A DNA stretch of 64,000 bases from an uncultured SAR324 cluster bacterium (GTDB taxonomy: Bacteria > SAR324 > NAC60-12), in assembly GCA_905182865.1 (NCBI GenBank), contig CAJJCY010000003.1, positions 650,054 to 714,053 on the forward strand. The letters are read 5' to 3'. Shown here piece by piece: positions 18,043-27,984 of this stretch. The notes beneath the pieces are model-generated. The model was not told the DNA's origin. It saw nothing but the letters and a program-made list of their open reading frames with translations, and did no database searches. The translations under genes and the position numbers were made by a program. Position 1 is the first letter of the stretch; each line of letters opens with the position of its first letter.

Positions 18043-19371
18043 TCATCTCAATAGCTTGGCAAGCTCGTTGTTTCCGGATCCAGTTGCAAATGTATAGGCA
18101 CTCTTTCCTTCGGGCGTCAGTATTTTGTGAGACGCACCAAGTTCAAGCAGATTTTTAACAAGCTTCATCTTTCCGTGTTTTGCTGCAATCATCAGTGCTG
18201 TTTCCCCATTATTGTTTATAGAGTCCAGTAAAATTTTACGTGATAAAAGCACCTGCATTTCCGTTGGCACACCTTCTTCGTTTAGTTTTATATTCGAACT
18301 AGTTGGTATGTTCCTATTTTCAACTTCACTCATAGCCAGCAGGTGCCAGATACCGTTGCCGTTGGAATCAGTTTGAATTCCACTTTGTCCGGAGTCCAAA
18401 AGCTGTATCACAACCGAAAGGTGATTGTTTGTAGCTGCAAGCAATAAAGCTGACCTTTGTGAAATATCTGTTAACTCTGGATTTGCGCCGGCAGTGAGCA
18501 GGAGATCCACTGTTTTATTATGACCATTCAAAGCAGCGACCATCAGAGCCGAGTGGTGAAAAATAAGCTCTGTCTCATCTACAATTGCTCCGGCGTTCAA
18601 AAGTGTTTGCGAAACATTGTTATGGCCGTTTCTTGCAGCCTGTATCAAGGCAGTTCCACCTTCTCCGCCTAAATCAATTGCGTTAATGTGCAGATTTGCG
18701 CCTTGTGCAAGCAGCATCTCAACTACTAACAGGTGTCCATTTTGGGCTGCCCTCAATAAGGCAGTTTTTTCAGTAATATCTTCAGAGTGCAAATCTGCTC
18801 CATATTGAATCAGCAACCGGACTATCTCACGAAAACCTTTTGAAGCTGCAAGGATCAATGCAGATTCTTTCCAACGATTTCTACTCTCAACTTTTGCACC
18901 ATTATCTAGCAATATTTTAACGATATCTAAATAACCGTGCACAGCAGCTGTCATCAAAGGTGTGTTTACTAAAAAATCTACATTTTCAAGTTCAGAATTC
19001 AGAGAGCCTGTATTAGTAGAGTTGATCAGTAGATTTACCATTTTTGCTTCACCGGTCAAAACTGCAGACATCAGTGAAGTCTGTCCCTGGTCATTTTTCA
19101 ATATGGAATTGGCACCTTTCTCCAGGAGAATTTTGACTGTTTCCCAGTGTTTTCCCTGACTGGCAAGATTTAAAGGAGTTTCGTTATGTGGAGACAGATA
19201 ATCAATTTCCGCACTTTCTTCAAGTAAAAATACAACCATATTTTTGTATCCTCTACGTGCAGCATAAAGTAGATTCTGATTAATGTCGGCTCCATGATTA
19301 ATCAACATTTTTGCAGATTGAGAAATGACCTTGCAGTACTGCATGTGCAAGTGCGGATTTTCCGTAACCAT
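18043..19371 (-). CDS. Large ankyrin-repeat protein, C-terminal fragment
   Basis: This is the C-terminal part of one long ankyrin-repeat protein. From about residue 15 it is made of 33-residue ankyrin units with the usual G-TPL-AA-GH---V--LL--GA consensus, ending in a last repeat (GKSAYTFATGSGNNELAKLLR). The first residues (MVTENPHLHMQYC) are out-of-frame noise. The protein continues upstream through a short stretch in a second frame (about 19308-19466; WATSQGHDTVVRVLLTKGAN) into the N-terminal fragment at 19422-21200. Two one-base insertions, near 19307 and 19468, account for the breaks. Repaired, the gene spans 18043-21248 with 1,067 codons at most. Confidence 0.88.
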   Translation of the reverse strand: MVTENPHLHMQYCKVISQSAKMLINHGADINQNLLYAARRGYKNMVVFLLEESAEIDYLSPHNETPLNLASQGKHWETVKILLEKGANSILKNDQGQTSLMSAVLTGEAKMVNLLINSTNTGSLNSELENVDFLVNTPLMTAAVHGYLDIVKILLDNGAKVESRNRWKESALILAASKGFREIVRLLIQYGADLHSEDITEKTALLRAAQNGHLLVVEMLLAQGANLHINAIDLGGEGGTALIQAARNGHNNVSQTLLNAGAIVDETELIFHHSALMVAALNGHNKTVDLLLTAGANPELTDISQRSALLLAATNNHLSVVIQLLDSGQSGIQTDSNGNGIWHLLAMSEVENRNIPTSSNIKLNEEGVPTEMQVLLSRKILLDSINNNGETALMIAAKHGKMKLVKNLLELGASHKILTPEGKSAYTFATGSGNNELAKLLR

Positions 19372-19421
19372 CTTTCAATGTATAATTGGCACCTTTAGTT
19401 AACAAGACACGCACTACGGTA

Positions 19422-21200
19422 TCATGCCCCTGAGATGTGGCCCAAATAAGCGGTGAAGAGACCATCAGAGCCAAGCTTATCAATATTTGCCCCATTATCA
19501 ACTAAAAAGCTAACAACATCAGTGTGTCCTTTATGAGAAGCCCAGGTTAGTGCTGTCCAACTATCCTCATCTTCTGCAGTAAGATCTGCTCCATTCTGAG
19601 TGAGAAATTCTACAGTTTCGAGATGTCCACTCCCCGCAGCCAGCATTAGTGGGGTCCAGCCAGAAACATTGGGACTTTTTCCATTAATACTGTTAATATT
19701 TGTTCCACCTTTTAGCAGAAGTTCTACGATTTTGGCATGACCGTTATTTGCTGCCCACATCAAAGGAGTCCATCCTTGAGAATCACGGACTCCTGTATAT
19801 GCGTTTAACTCCAGCAATGTTTCAACTACTTTGAATAGTCCATGGGAAACGGCATAAAAGAGGTTTTCAAGGTTATCAATTTCATTGTTGCTTAGAAATC
19901 TAACCATTGAAATACGTTGTTGTTCGGCTGCATACATCCATGCGGTTCGTCCGTAGCGGTCGCTAAAATCAAGTCGCCCCTGTTCTCTTAGCAGGAGCTT
20001 TACTATTTTCATATTTCCTTTTCCTGCTGCAATCATTAATGCGGTTTTTCCAGCAAAATCCTGAGCATTCACTACAGCCCCTTTCTCGAGCAGGGATTTT
20101 GTTAATTCAAAACTTCCTTGAGAAACTGCAGCCATAAGAGGGTTGTATTTTTTTTGGTCAGCAGTGTTGATAGTAATTCCGTACTCGATCAAAAAATTTG
20201 CCGTTTTCAAATGATTATTGCTTAGAGCCAGTAACAAAGCATTTGCACCTTGTTTGTCAATTGCCTCTACATTAGCTCCGGCGGTTAACAACCTCTTTAC
20301 AGTCGAATCCCTACCATACTTTGCTGCCAGCAGTAGTGGTGACCTTTTAAACTCATTCTCCAAATAATTTATTTCTGCACCGGCATTCATGAGTAATTCA
20401 GCTATATTTTCATGGCCAGACCTAATGGCCCAAATTAAAGCTGTTGAACCGTTAAGTGAGGCTAAATCCACTTTTGCGCCGCGCTTTAGTAAGTGTAGGA
20501 CTATTTCAAAATGCCCGTTCTGAGCTGCATACATAATAGAGGACATTCCCAAATCGTCCTGGAAGTTTGCTCTTGCACCATGTTTCAATAAAGTTTTGAG
20601 AATTTCAAATTGTCCTCTGTGTGCTGCGAACATTAATGCCTTCCACTTTTGATTAGTTTCAGCATTCGGATTTGCACCTTGCAGGAGTAAGTATTGTAGC
20701 GTATCAAAGTGTCCTTTCTTTGCTGCCTGAATCAAAGCCGTATTGCCTTGAGTATCCGTATCATTCAGGCGTGCACCTTTTTCTACAAGCAATTTTACTA
20801 TGACTAGGGAACCAATTCCGGAAGCAAATATAAGTGGAGTCACTCCGTGAAATTTTTCGGCTCCTCTGATATTTACGCTTACACCTTGTCCCAAAACTTG
20901 CTCTAAAGCAGGCACGCTGTTAAGAATGGCTAACATCAGGCGAGTCCAGTCATCTCGATCTTCTGTGCTGATTAAGAAATTTTCCAAGCGGTGATCTGCC
21001 TTGGAATCAGTTTTATTTTTGGAAGTTTGCGCAAAGGCCGGAGAAGGTAATGAAAATCCGGAAGGAAAATAAATTAGACCTCCTGCTTGTGTGTAAATTA
21101 AGCAAAAAAGCAGGAATATACGGATAAAAGATGCCAGTGAGTAACAGAATTGAAAATTCTGAAACTTCCGGAACATCCAGGATGGATAGTCCTTACTCAT
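19422..21200 (-). CDS. Large ankyrin-repeat protein, N-terminal fragment with signal peptide
   Basis: The start is uncertain: ATG at 21200 (MSKDYPSWMF) overlaps the end of the ftsW-like gene by 8 bp, ATG at 21176 follows it, and the frame is open to 21248. A hydrophobic segment (SLASFIRIFLLFCLIYTQAG) precedes a likely signal-peptidase site after PSPAFA, so the protein is probably exported. From about residue 90 it is a continuous array of ankyrin repeats. With the C-terminal fragment, about 28-29 repeats are visible. The frame fails near 19468 (GSDG), and the last 15 residues are spurious. Ankyrin repeats bind proteins; the partner is unknown. Confidence 0.88.
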   Translation of the reverse strand: MSKDYPSWMFRKFQNFQFCYSLASFIRIFLLFCLIYTQAGGLIYFPSGFSLPSPAFAQTSKNKTDSKADHRLENFLISTEDRDDWTRLMLAILNSVPALEQVLGQGVSVNIRGAEKFHGVTPLIFASGIGSLVIVKLLVEKGARLNDTDTQGNTALIQAAKKGHFDTLQYLLLQGANPNAETNQKWKALMFAAHRGQFEILKTLLKHGARANFQDDLGMSSIMYAAQNGHFEIVLHLLKRGAKVDLASLNGSTALIWAIRSGHENIAELLMNAGAEINYLENEFKRSPLLLAAKYGRDSTVKRLLTAGANVEAIDKQGANALLLALSNNHLKTANFLIEYGITINTADQKKYNPLMAAVSQGSFELTKSLLEKGAVVNAQDFAGKTALMIAAGKGNMKIVKLLLREQGRLDFSDRYGRTAWMYAAEQQRISMVRFLSNNEIDNLENLFYAVSHGLFKVVETLLELNAYTGVRDSQGWTPLMWAANNGHAKIVELLLKGGTNINSINGKSPNVSGWTPLMLAAGSGHLETVEFLTQNGADLTAEDEDSWTALTWASHKGHTDVVSFLVDNGANIDKLGSDGLFTAYLGHISGA

Positions 21201-22155
21201 TGGAGCGAACATTGGGTGTAGATGAAAAACCATTTGTGGGCTTCTCATCAGTTGAATCTATTCGGCCACTGATATTGAGTAAAAGACCAGTTAAGAACAT
21301 GGTTACCACAAGAGATGTTCCACCGTAGCTTATGAATGGAAGTGGCAAACCTTTAGTCGGCAGGAGACCTATAACAACAAAAAGATTGATAACAATTTGC
21401 AGGCTTAAAATTGTAGTGGCTCCAAAAGCCAGGTGTTTTCCAAATGTGTCTTGGGCATTCCAGGCTATCCAGTAACCGCGCCAAATAAAAACGGAAAATA
21501 GAATAATCAGTACACAAATCCACAAAAATCCTAATTCTTCTCCAATGATTGCAAAAATAAAATCTGTGTGAGCATCCGGCAGGAAAAGGCGTTTTTGAAG
21601 GCTTTCTCCCAGGCCCTTACCAAGCCACCCACCTGTTCCAAGAGCAATGAATGACTGGATAATTTGGAATCCGGAATTTTGTGGATCATCCCAGGGATTC
21701 AAAAAAGAGAGCATTCTCCGTACGCGATATGTGTGTGATGCAATCAAAAATCCTGCAATAACACCCACACCTAACAGGCTGGAGGCAATTTGAATGGGAC
21801 TGCCACCTCCGACATACAGCATCAGCAAGACTGTTGTTGCTAACAAAATTACTGTACCAAAGTCTGGTTGCAGCAAGACAAGGAAGAGATAAATACCTGT
21901 GACAATAAAGTTTGGTGTCAACCCGCGGAAGAAAAAAGCCAGCAATTCCTGCTTTCTTTCCAAATATGAAGCGACATAAATAATCAAAACTATCTTCAGC
22001 AATTCGGCAGGTTGCAAACTTAACGAACCCATACGAAGCCAGCGGCGTCCCCCCTTAACCTCATGTCCCACTTCAGGAATCAAAACCAGAATCAGTAAAA
22101 TCAACATTACCAGCATTAACCAAATTGAAAATTGCTGCCATTTGTGATAGTTCAC
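21193..22155 (-). CDS. ftsW: FtsW/RodA/SpoVE-family protein, shortened N-terminus
   Basis: This SEDS-family membrane glycosyltransferase polymerises lipid II at the division site. It has the family's EVKGGRRWLRMGSLSLQPAE, YVASYLERK, LLQPDFGTVILL, SFLNPWDDPQNSGFQIIQS, GLGESLQKRLFLPDAHTDFI, IIGEELGF and LPTKGLPLPFISYGGTSL motifs, which are typical of FtsW. It has only 320 residues and starts at a GTG, whereas FtsW usually has about 370-400; the first two membrane helices are missing from the open frame. A recognisable N-terminal piece is found upstream in the same frame behind a TAG stop at 22159-22161. The gene is therefore probably broken or mis-sequenced. Confidence 0.88.
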   Translation of the reverse strand: MNYHKWQQFSIWLMLVMLILLILVLIPEVGHEVKGGRRWLRMGSLSLQPAELLKIVLIIYVASYLERKQELLAFFFRGLTPNFIVTGIYLFLVLLQPDFGTVILLATTVLLMLYVGGGSPIQIASSLLGVGVIAGFLIASHTYRVRRMLSFLNPWDDPQNSGFQIIQSFIALGTGGWLGKGLGESLQKRLFLPDAHTDFIFAIIGEELGFLWICVLIILFSVFIWRGYWIAWNAQDTFGKHLAFGATTILSLQIVINLFVVIGLLPTKGLPLPFISYGGTSLVVTMFLTGLLLNISGRIDSTDEKPTNGFSSTPNVRSNE

Positions 22156-22158
22156 AAT

Positions 22159-22341
22159 CTAGTAACTCCTATCATTCATAGTCTTTTTCAATAAGTGCAT
22201 CAAGTGCCGGTATAAAAAGTATTGACCATCATCGTATTGAAGGTCGGCATAAACACCACCTGTACTGTAAATCATAACTAAGCAACATTTAGACAAAGCA
22301 ATTAGTGCATTTATTAAAGTTGGGAAACAGTTAAATGTTAT
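22159..22341 (-). pseudogene. Detached N-terminal segment of the ftsW-like gene
   Basis: In the same frame as the ftsW-like gene, 61 codons upstream end in TAG at 22159-22161. They encode a hydrophobic stretch and LVMIYSTGGVYADLQYDDGQ followed by YFLYRHLMHLL. This matches the FtsW N-terminus, where a short helix ending in V-M-I-Y-S-A is followed by a YFLKRQL-like motif. The next residues (KKTMNDRSY) occupy the place of the second membrane helix but do not resemble it. The open frame has no normal start codon and is preceded by TAA. Either this segment is decayed or several errors sit here. Confidence 0.6.
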
Positions 22342-22404
22342 TTAGTTTTCAACCTGGAACACTTTTAAAGCAAAATAGCTAACAAATTTTTAAGTATAAC
22401 GTTC

Positions 22405-24210
22405 TTATAAAGAAGATTCAAATGCACTTTTTACGAGTTTTTGCCGCAGGGACTCAAGATATTGTGGATTTTTATCACGATCCGAAATAATTTCTATTAC
22501 TGCAGATTTGTTTGCTTGAAGTGCTTTTAAATAATCTATCTCAAAAGCACTGATCGAACCAGGGTTAAAATAATTCAAATTAAACATTGAAGAAGCTTTA
22601 CGGAAATTATAATTGTGTGGTGCAGCGAAAAATGGTTCGAAAATATCTGTCTGCTGGGCAACAGGAAGGAATGAAAAAATACCTCCTCCGTGGTTATTGA
22701 GTAAAACCAGCAAAACTGGTTCAGGAGAATCTGTGAGTAGTTTGAACGAATTAAGATCGTGTAATGCTGACAAGTCGCCAATAAGCAATGTGACCGGCTT
22801 CTGCATTCCTGAAGAGTATCCGCATGCTGAAGCTATAAGGCCGTCAATTCCACTGGCGCCCCGATTGAGTGCTGTTGGAAGATCCGCTCCTTTTTCAGAA
22901 CCAACCATGTCCACTGCACGGACTGGGAGGCTGTTTCCGATGAAAAAACCATGAGTTTCAGGTATTATATGAGTCAACCTTCGCACCAAAGCAAATTCAT
23001 TAATTTTCTTATTTTCTGAATTTGCAGAAAAATGTTTCTCTATCAAATCACCAGCATTTTCTGATGCCTTAAGCCATTTCTGCGTTTTTGAATAGTTAAC
23101 GGCTGACCTTTTCTCCAGTCGCAATTCATGCACTAGATGCTCACAAAATTCTTTAATCTCAGCCTCTATTATCCAGCGAAAATTGTGAGACTGATCGTGA
23201 CGTTCAGAATGATCTGCGATCCAGACCATTTGAGGGGGAGGGCTCTGTTCCCAGCGGGTAAGCCAGCGTTTAGATGTAGGTGGGAATCCAATGTGCCAAA
23301 CTGCTTCAATGTCCCAGTTTGAACTGATAAGATCATCATGCAGCAGTTGATCATAGTAAGTTATCCTGTTTGGGCAATTATTACCCAGACGTAGTCCGGA
23401 AGTGACATCTGCAAATACCGGCCAACCCAATTCTTCTGCAAGTATTCTGAGGGACTCAAGTGAGTTTGAAGGAACACGTCCGATGCTCAAAATTCCGGAT
23501 TCAGGACGGCTTTCAATCAATTCCAATATTTCTTTTTTTGGCAGAATTTTTCTTGAAACCGCAAAGTGAACGTAACAGTTTGTTTTCGGCGGCTGTAGTA
23601 AATCTATGCTTTTTTCAGCCTCATTTTTTTCAAAGAAAGGTTCCCGGAAAGGTAAATTCAGGTGCACCGGTCCTGACAAGGGACGCTGTGTTTTTAATAG
23701 CGCATGGTTAATTGTGGAAAGCAAGGCTGCGGAAGTGAACTCCGGTCCGGGACATCCTGGATCAAAAAACCAGCGGACGTGTGTTCCAAAAATGTGAGTC
23801 TGGTTAATAGCCTGATTGGCTCCGGTATCTCGAAGTTCTGGCGGTCGGTCAGCAGTCAGTACCAGCAGAGGAATTTGCTCAATTGAAGATTCGATAACTG
23901 CAGGCAAATAATTTGCGCCGGCAGTTCCGGATGTGCAAATCAAGACTGCCGGTTTCCCGGTTGCTCTGGCATGACCGAGTGCAAAATATGCGGCTGCACG
24001 TTCATCGTAAAATACAACAGATTTTGCCAGGTCATTACGGGCAACCGCCGCAGTCAAAGGAGTGGAACGTGATCCGGGCGAGATACAAAAACACAACGTA
24101 CCATGCCGTACTAATTCCTCAATAATCCATTCTCCCCAACATTCATTCCAGTTCACGATCGTCCCAGTAAAGATTTCCAGCTTTGTAGTTTGACTTCTAT
24201 CTCCCTCCAC
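22405..24210 (-). CDS. menD: 2-succinyl-5-enolpyruvyl-6-hydroxy-3-cyclohexene-1-carboxylate synthase
   Basis: This 601-residue thiamine-diphosphate enzyme is MenD of menaquinone synthesis; it joins isochorismate and 2-oxoglutarate. Evidence: ISPGSRSTPLTAAVARN and DERAAAYFALGHARATGKP at about residues 43-80, ICTSGTAGANYLPAVIE, LLVLTADRPPELRDTGANQ, and the cofactor-binding GDLSALHDLNS and LNNHGGGIFSFLP in the C-terminal third. These are textbook MenD motifs and the length is normal. Its start overlaps the menF stop by 58 bp; an internal start closer to the NWNECWGEWI motif is possible. The order is ubiE, menF, menD, all on the minus strand. Confidence 0.96.
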   Translation of the reverse strand: MEGDRSQTTKLEIFTGTIVNWNECWGEWIIEELVRHGTLCFCISPGSRSTPLTAAVARNDLAKSVVFYDERAAAYFALGHARATGKPAVLICTSGTAGANYLPAVIESSIEQIPLLVLTADRPPELRDTGANQAINQTHIFGTHVRWFFDPGCPGPEFTSAALLSTINHALLKTQRPLSGPVHLNLPFREPFFEKNEAEKSIDLLQPPKTNCYVHFAVSRKILPKKEILELIESRPESGILSIGRVPSNSLESLRILAEELGWPVFADVTSGLRLGNNCPNRITYYDQLLHDDLISSNWDIEAVWHIGFPPTSKRWLTRWEQSPPPQMVWIADHSERHDQSHNFRWIIEAEIKEFCEHLVHELRLEKRSAVNYSKTQKWLKASENAGDLIEKHFSANSENKKINEFALVRRLTHIIPETHGFFIGNSLPVRAVDMVGSEKGADLPTALNRGASGIDGLIASACGYSSGMQKPVTLLIGDLSALHDLNSFKLLTDSPEPVLLVLLNNHGGGIFSFLPVAQQTDIFEPFFAAPHNYNFRKASSMFNLNYFNPGSISAFEIDYLKALQANKSAVIEIISDRDKNPQYLESLRQKLVKSAFESSL

Positions 24211-25577
24211 TCTTCTTCAGGTACTGAACCTGCAACGATTCCAGCTCCTGTATAGACTCTTAAAGTGCGTCCGCATAACAGTCCGGATCTAATTGCAACG
24301 GCAAATTCAGCCTGATTACGGTTTATCCAGCCAACAGGGCCCGCATACCAACCTCGGTCAAATGGCTCCAACTCCCGGATAATCTCACGAGCTTCCGGAT
24401 CAGGTGTTCCTGAAACTGCCGGTGTCGGATGGAAAGACGGAAGCAAATCGGAATCATTTACATTCGGACGCAGGATCCCCTGCATCCTGCTAAGCAGGTG
24501 TTGAACATGCCGCAGGGGCAGGCGCTCCAAGTAAGACAAGCGTTTTGTTTGCCGGCAAAATTGCTTCAGTACACGTTCCATTCGATCTAAAACCATTAAA
24601 TGTTCACGCTGTTCTTTTTCACTGTTACGTAGTTCGTCTGCCAAACGTTGATCATCTTCAAGTGTTTGTCCGCGGGGACGTGTTCCGGCAATTGCTTCAC
24701 TCCCAATTTGTGTTCCCGATCTTCGGTAAAGCAGTTCTGGGGTGATCCCCAAAAAGGCTTTATTGGGAGCAAGCTGAAAACAAAAATGAAAAGCTTGTGG
24801 TGCGTGACGTCCCAATTGGAGCAGTAGTTCGGTTGGGTCATAGTCACGGGCCAAACTGAAAACTGCAGCTCGTGCTAAAACCACTTTGTTTATTTTGCCG
24901 CTGGAAATGTTTTCAAGTCCTTGCTCAACCAGGCGACACCAGTGTCGATATTCTGGAAGATCGTGCCGCTCCAGTCCAATCAGCGGATTATCTGGAATGA
25001 TGACATCTTCCGTTCTCAGAGACTCCAGCAAATTTTGCAACGGCTGAAGCTTGGAATTCTTTTTATCACCTGGAAGGAAATTACAGGCCAAAGTTACATT
25101 TTCCTCGATAATGCTTAATTCAACTAAAGGTATAGTAAAACGTGCGGTTCCCCAAGTTTCCCACTCTGGGGAAATTGAAGCTTTGGAGTCAAAACGCATT
25201 CCTCCGTAAAAACGGACTGTTTCAGGAGAATCCTGTAAAATTTTACTGATAACTTGCAATATATTTTCGTAACCATCCTTCCCGTCTGCAATCTCAAGGG
25301 CCGAACCAATACCGGCAAATTGTTCTTTTTGCGAACGGTTTTCCCAATAAATCTTCTGAGAACAATCCTGTAAGGTTAGCCATTCCAGAGGGTGAGCTGA
25401 CTCTAGAGAAGCTTCCAAACGTACAACTCCAGAGTTTTTAGGGGTTGTTTTATTTTGGGAATTATCCCATTCTTTGACTTGTTTTAGTAGGAAACAGCGG
25501 GCATCCTCAAGCGATTGAAATTTTTCTGGTTTCACTTTTAGATTATAATCAGTTGATGGTTGGTTTGCAGGCAACAT
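24153..25577 (-). CDS. menF: Isochorismate synthase MenF
   Basis: This protein of about 474 residues belongs to the chorismate-binding family. It has ARAAVFSLARDYDPTELL, LGITPELLYRR, the GSEAIAGTRPRG motif, HPTPAVSGTPDPEAREIIRE and DRGWYAGPVGWINRNQAEF, followed by LRVYTGAGIVAGSVPEEEW. The combination of TPAVSG and GPVGW is characteristic of isochorismate synthases. It converts chorismate to isochorismate, feeding MenD. The ATG at 25577 is preferred; the frame is open to a TTG at 25637 but those extra residues overlap ubiE coding. It overlaps both neighbours, a compact men operon. Confidence 0.94.
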   Translation of the reverse strand: MLPANQPSTDYNLKVKPEKFQSLEDARCFLLKQVKEWDNSQNKTTPKNSGVVRLEASLESAHPLEWLTLQDCSQKIYWENRSQKEQFAGIGSALEIADGKDGYENILQVISKILQDSPETVRFYGGMRFDSKASISPEWETWGTARFTIPLVELSIIEENVTLACNFLPGDKKNSKLQPLQNLLESLRTEDVIIPDNPLIGLERHDLPEYRHWCRLVEQGLENISSGKINKVVLARAAVFSLARDYDPTELLLQLGRHAPQAFHFCFQLAPNKAFLGITPELLYRRSGTQIGSEAIAGTRPRGQTLEDDQRLADELRNSEKEQREHLMVLDRMERVLKQFCRQTKRLSYLERLPLRHVQHLLSRMQGILRPNVNDSDLLPSFHPTPAVSGTPDPEAREIIRELEPFDRGWYAGPVGWINRNQAEFAVAIRSGLLCGRTLRVYTGAGIVAGSVPEEEWREIEVKLQSWKSLLGRS

Positions 25578-26270
25578 GTACAGTGGAAGCCCCAAAAACG
25601 AAATCGTGTATTTCAACCTGCTGGAATCCTGCTTCAAACATTAAGCGTTTAAGTGATTCCTGGTTAGGATATTCAAGTGAAGAATTTGGCAAATATTGAA
25701 ACATATCCTGTCCGGGCATCAACAAATTTCCGATCAAAGGAACGATACGGAAAAAATAAAAGTTATTTAGTTCCTTAATAACTGGTAAACGAACTTTTCC
25801 TACATCCAGGCTGACCAAAATTCCGCCGGGTTTCAGCACACGCAAGATTTCTTGCAGGCATCCGTTCAGGTTTGGAACGTTTCGTAAACCGTACCCAATC
25901 GTGACTGCATCAAAATTTGTATCCGGAAAAGGGATTTCCATTGCGTTACCCAACAGATATTGAATTCCTGAATTATTGCTGCTTTTAGATTTGGCAATGT
26001 TGAGCATTTTTTGTGAAAAATCAAGACCTGTTACTTTGGATGCAGGATATTGACGTAATACTTCTCGAGCGATATCGCCGGTTCCACAGCACAAATCCAG
26101 GCAGTGTTCTTCCGGGTGCAGTCCTGTTTGTCGTACCACGAACCTTTTCCAGTAGCGGTGCATTCCAAAAGTGATAAGATCGTTGAATCGATCGTATTTT
26201 TGAGCAATTTCATCAAACTTTTGTTCAACGTAGCGAGCTTTTTGTCAGTTTCTGGAAGTGTGTAGGTCAT
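25549..26270 (-). CDS. ubiE: Demethylmenaquinone methyltransferase UbiE/MenG, one frameshift
   Basis: The protein has MHRYWKRFVV, then the SAM-binding motif CLDLCCGTGDIAREV, VTGLDFSQKMLNIAK, the IGYGLRNVPNLNGCLQEILR block and VLKPGG, all UbiE/MenG signatures. With menD and menF adjacent, the substrate is most likely demethylmenaquinone. The N-terminus is in another frame: ATG at 26270 gives MTYTLPETDKK, then the correct frame continues ARYVEQKFDEIAQKYDRFND. One A is missing in the A5 run (T5 at 26239-26243 on the plus strand); adding it gives a protein of about 240 residues. The downstream frame alone starts at 26163 and would lack about 35 residues. Confidence 0.92.
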
Positions 26271-26314
26271 CAAATTTTTATTTTAAATAGCTTCTCTCCG
26301 GGTAGAGTCACGAG

Positions 26315-27560
26315 CTATTTCAGTCTATGAGACGAATAACTTCCTAAACAGCGGAGTTTGAGAATTTCTTTTTCTATTAGTATAACTGCAGAATCTATCT
26401 CAGAAGCACAGGCATTCACGTCAGCAATTCTGTGACCCATTTCGTAATTTTGATGATTTGCCATATACAGTTGACCGTCCTCTTCATCTACTTCATTCCA
26501 CCACAAGTCACACTCAAGAGGTGCTGAAACTTCAACCGGTAATTTTGGTACAGAAGGAACAACGTAAGGATAGCCGTATCCTGCTAATGTAAGAGTGCAG
26601 CCAAATTTTTTTTCCGGATGCCAATCCAGTACAGGGACTTGATCCCGTGACGACTTTCAGCAAAACATCAACTGGGTTTTTTAGCATCCTCAACAGAAGC
26701 GCGGTTGTAGTCACACCTAAACGAATGTTGTATTCAATTGCATGCCAGGTTCCTTCTTTGCGTATTGCAGTTACCTGGAGCGGTCCGGTGTAGCCTGTTT
26801 TTTCAAACCAGGGTTTTAGAGGATGGATTAATTCTCGAGCTAAACCAAATTTATCATCCGGATCCTGTTCTACAATTCCGGCCAAAGGTGCACCTGCCAG
26901 TGGCCCCATATCTCCGGTAAAAGCACGTTTGTATTCCTGGTTTGTAACCAAACTACGTATCTCTCCGCCGCTGATAAAAACAAAATGTCCGGCCTCCTCT
27001 TTTCCAAGATACTCCTGCAAAAATAGACCTTCTGCATAATCCACGCGCTCAATCCAACCCAGCGTATCTTCCGGGCTTTCACAGATAATGGCGTGGATTG
27101 GACTGAAGGGAGAGCAAATGGGATTTTTCAAAACATAAGGCCGCGGATCTTCCTGCATCAACCTCCGAGCTTCAATACGGTTCTGTACATGGTGGAAGGC
27201 CGGTACTGGAATACCGTATTGTCTGCATAATACCGAAGACTCCTGTCTTGAAATTTCTATCCGCATTGCATCTCCGACAGGACTAAATATCGGCCAACCC
27301 TGCTTGACCAAATCTGCGGCCCAAGGTTGTTCTGCCCAGGCTACTGCTTGTGGAATTATCAGATCAGGTTTAAATTTTTCAATCAGTGGTAAAGGAGACG
27401 GATGATCTTCATTACTCCAGGTTTGACCGACTAATTTGGGACCGAAGTGACTGTAGGGTCTTGTCAGGTAACAAGCTGTTTCTGCGCCATCTTCCCGAAG
27501 GATAGTTTGTACTGCATGCGCAAAAGCCCCCACACCCAATACCATCACACGAGAAGCCAT
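26315..27560 (-). CDS. PurD-like ATP-grasp ligase, one frameshift near the C-terminus
   Basis: The frame from 27560 reads MASRVMVLGVGAFAHAVQTI, with ATP-grasp features: PYVLKNPICSPFSPIHAII, EGLFLQEYLGKEEAGHFVFI, DMGPLAGAPLAGIV in place of the PurD D-x-GPNTGGMG loop, and IEYNIRLGVTTT with metal ligands. It leaves frame at about 26640; the other frame continues VLDWHPEKKFGCTLTLAGYG and ends HRIADVNA at 26315, like the PurD C-terminal domain. One extra base repairs it to about 414 residues. PurD ligates phosphoribosylamine and glycine, but the divergent N-terminus and Gly-poor loop leave the true substrate open. It lies 44 bp upstream of ubiE. Confidence 0.75.
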
Positions 27561-27984
27561 ATTAATTTTAATTAAGCAGAAAGTGCAGAACAGACTGATC
27601 TTCCAGAAATCGACTACAGCAAAAGTAAAGTTTCTGGACTGTTAGTTTCGAAAAAAAAGCTCATTTATTGAAGTTTGATACTAACATATAAAGTGACATT
27701 CTCCAAGTCGTCTCTTACTCTAAAGAATGCTGTTTCCGGGAATCTCCTGCAATTGACTTGAAGCCAGATTTTTTATGGTATAGCCTCAAATAATAATTAT
27801 CATGTTTGAGCGTACTCTATTATTCAGCAAGGTCGGTTGAACGGAGAACGCTCGGATGGGGAAAAAATATCTATAAAAAGCAAAGAAGTTGGTTATAAAA
27901 ACAATAGTTTCTGTTTTGAGTAATTTTTCATTCCTATATAATTTAATTGTTTCACTTAGGAATAACTATTAACTGACAATTCAA
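27561..27984. other. Intergenic region between divergent PurD-like gene and glycan region
   Basis: I see no coding sequence, tRNA or obvious repeat in these 424 bp. It is AT-rich and marks the boundary between the housekeeping block and the decayed glycosyltransferase region. Promoters for both flanking divergent genes must lie here. Confidence 0.6.
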
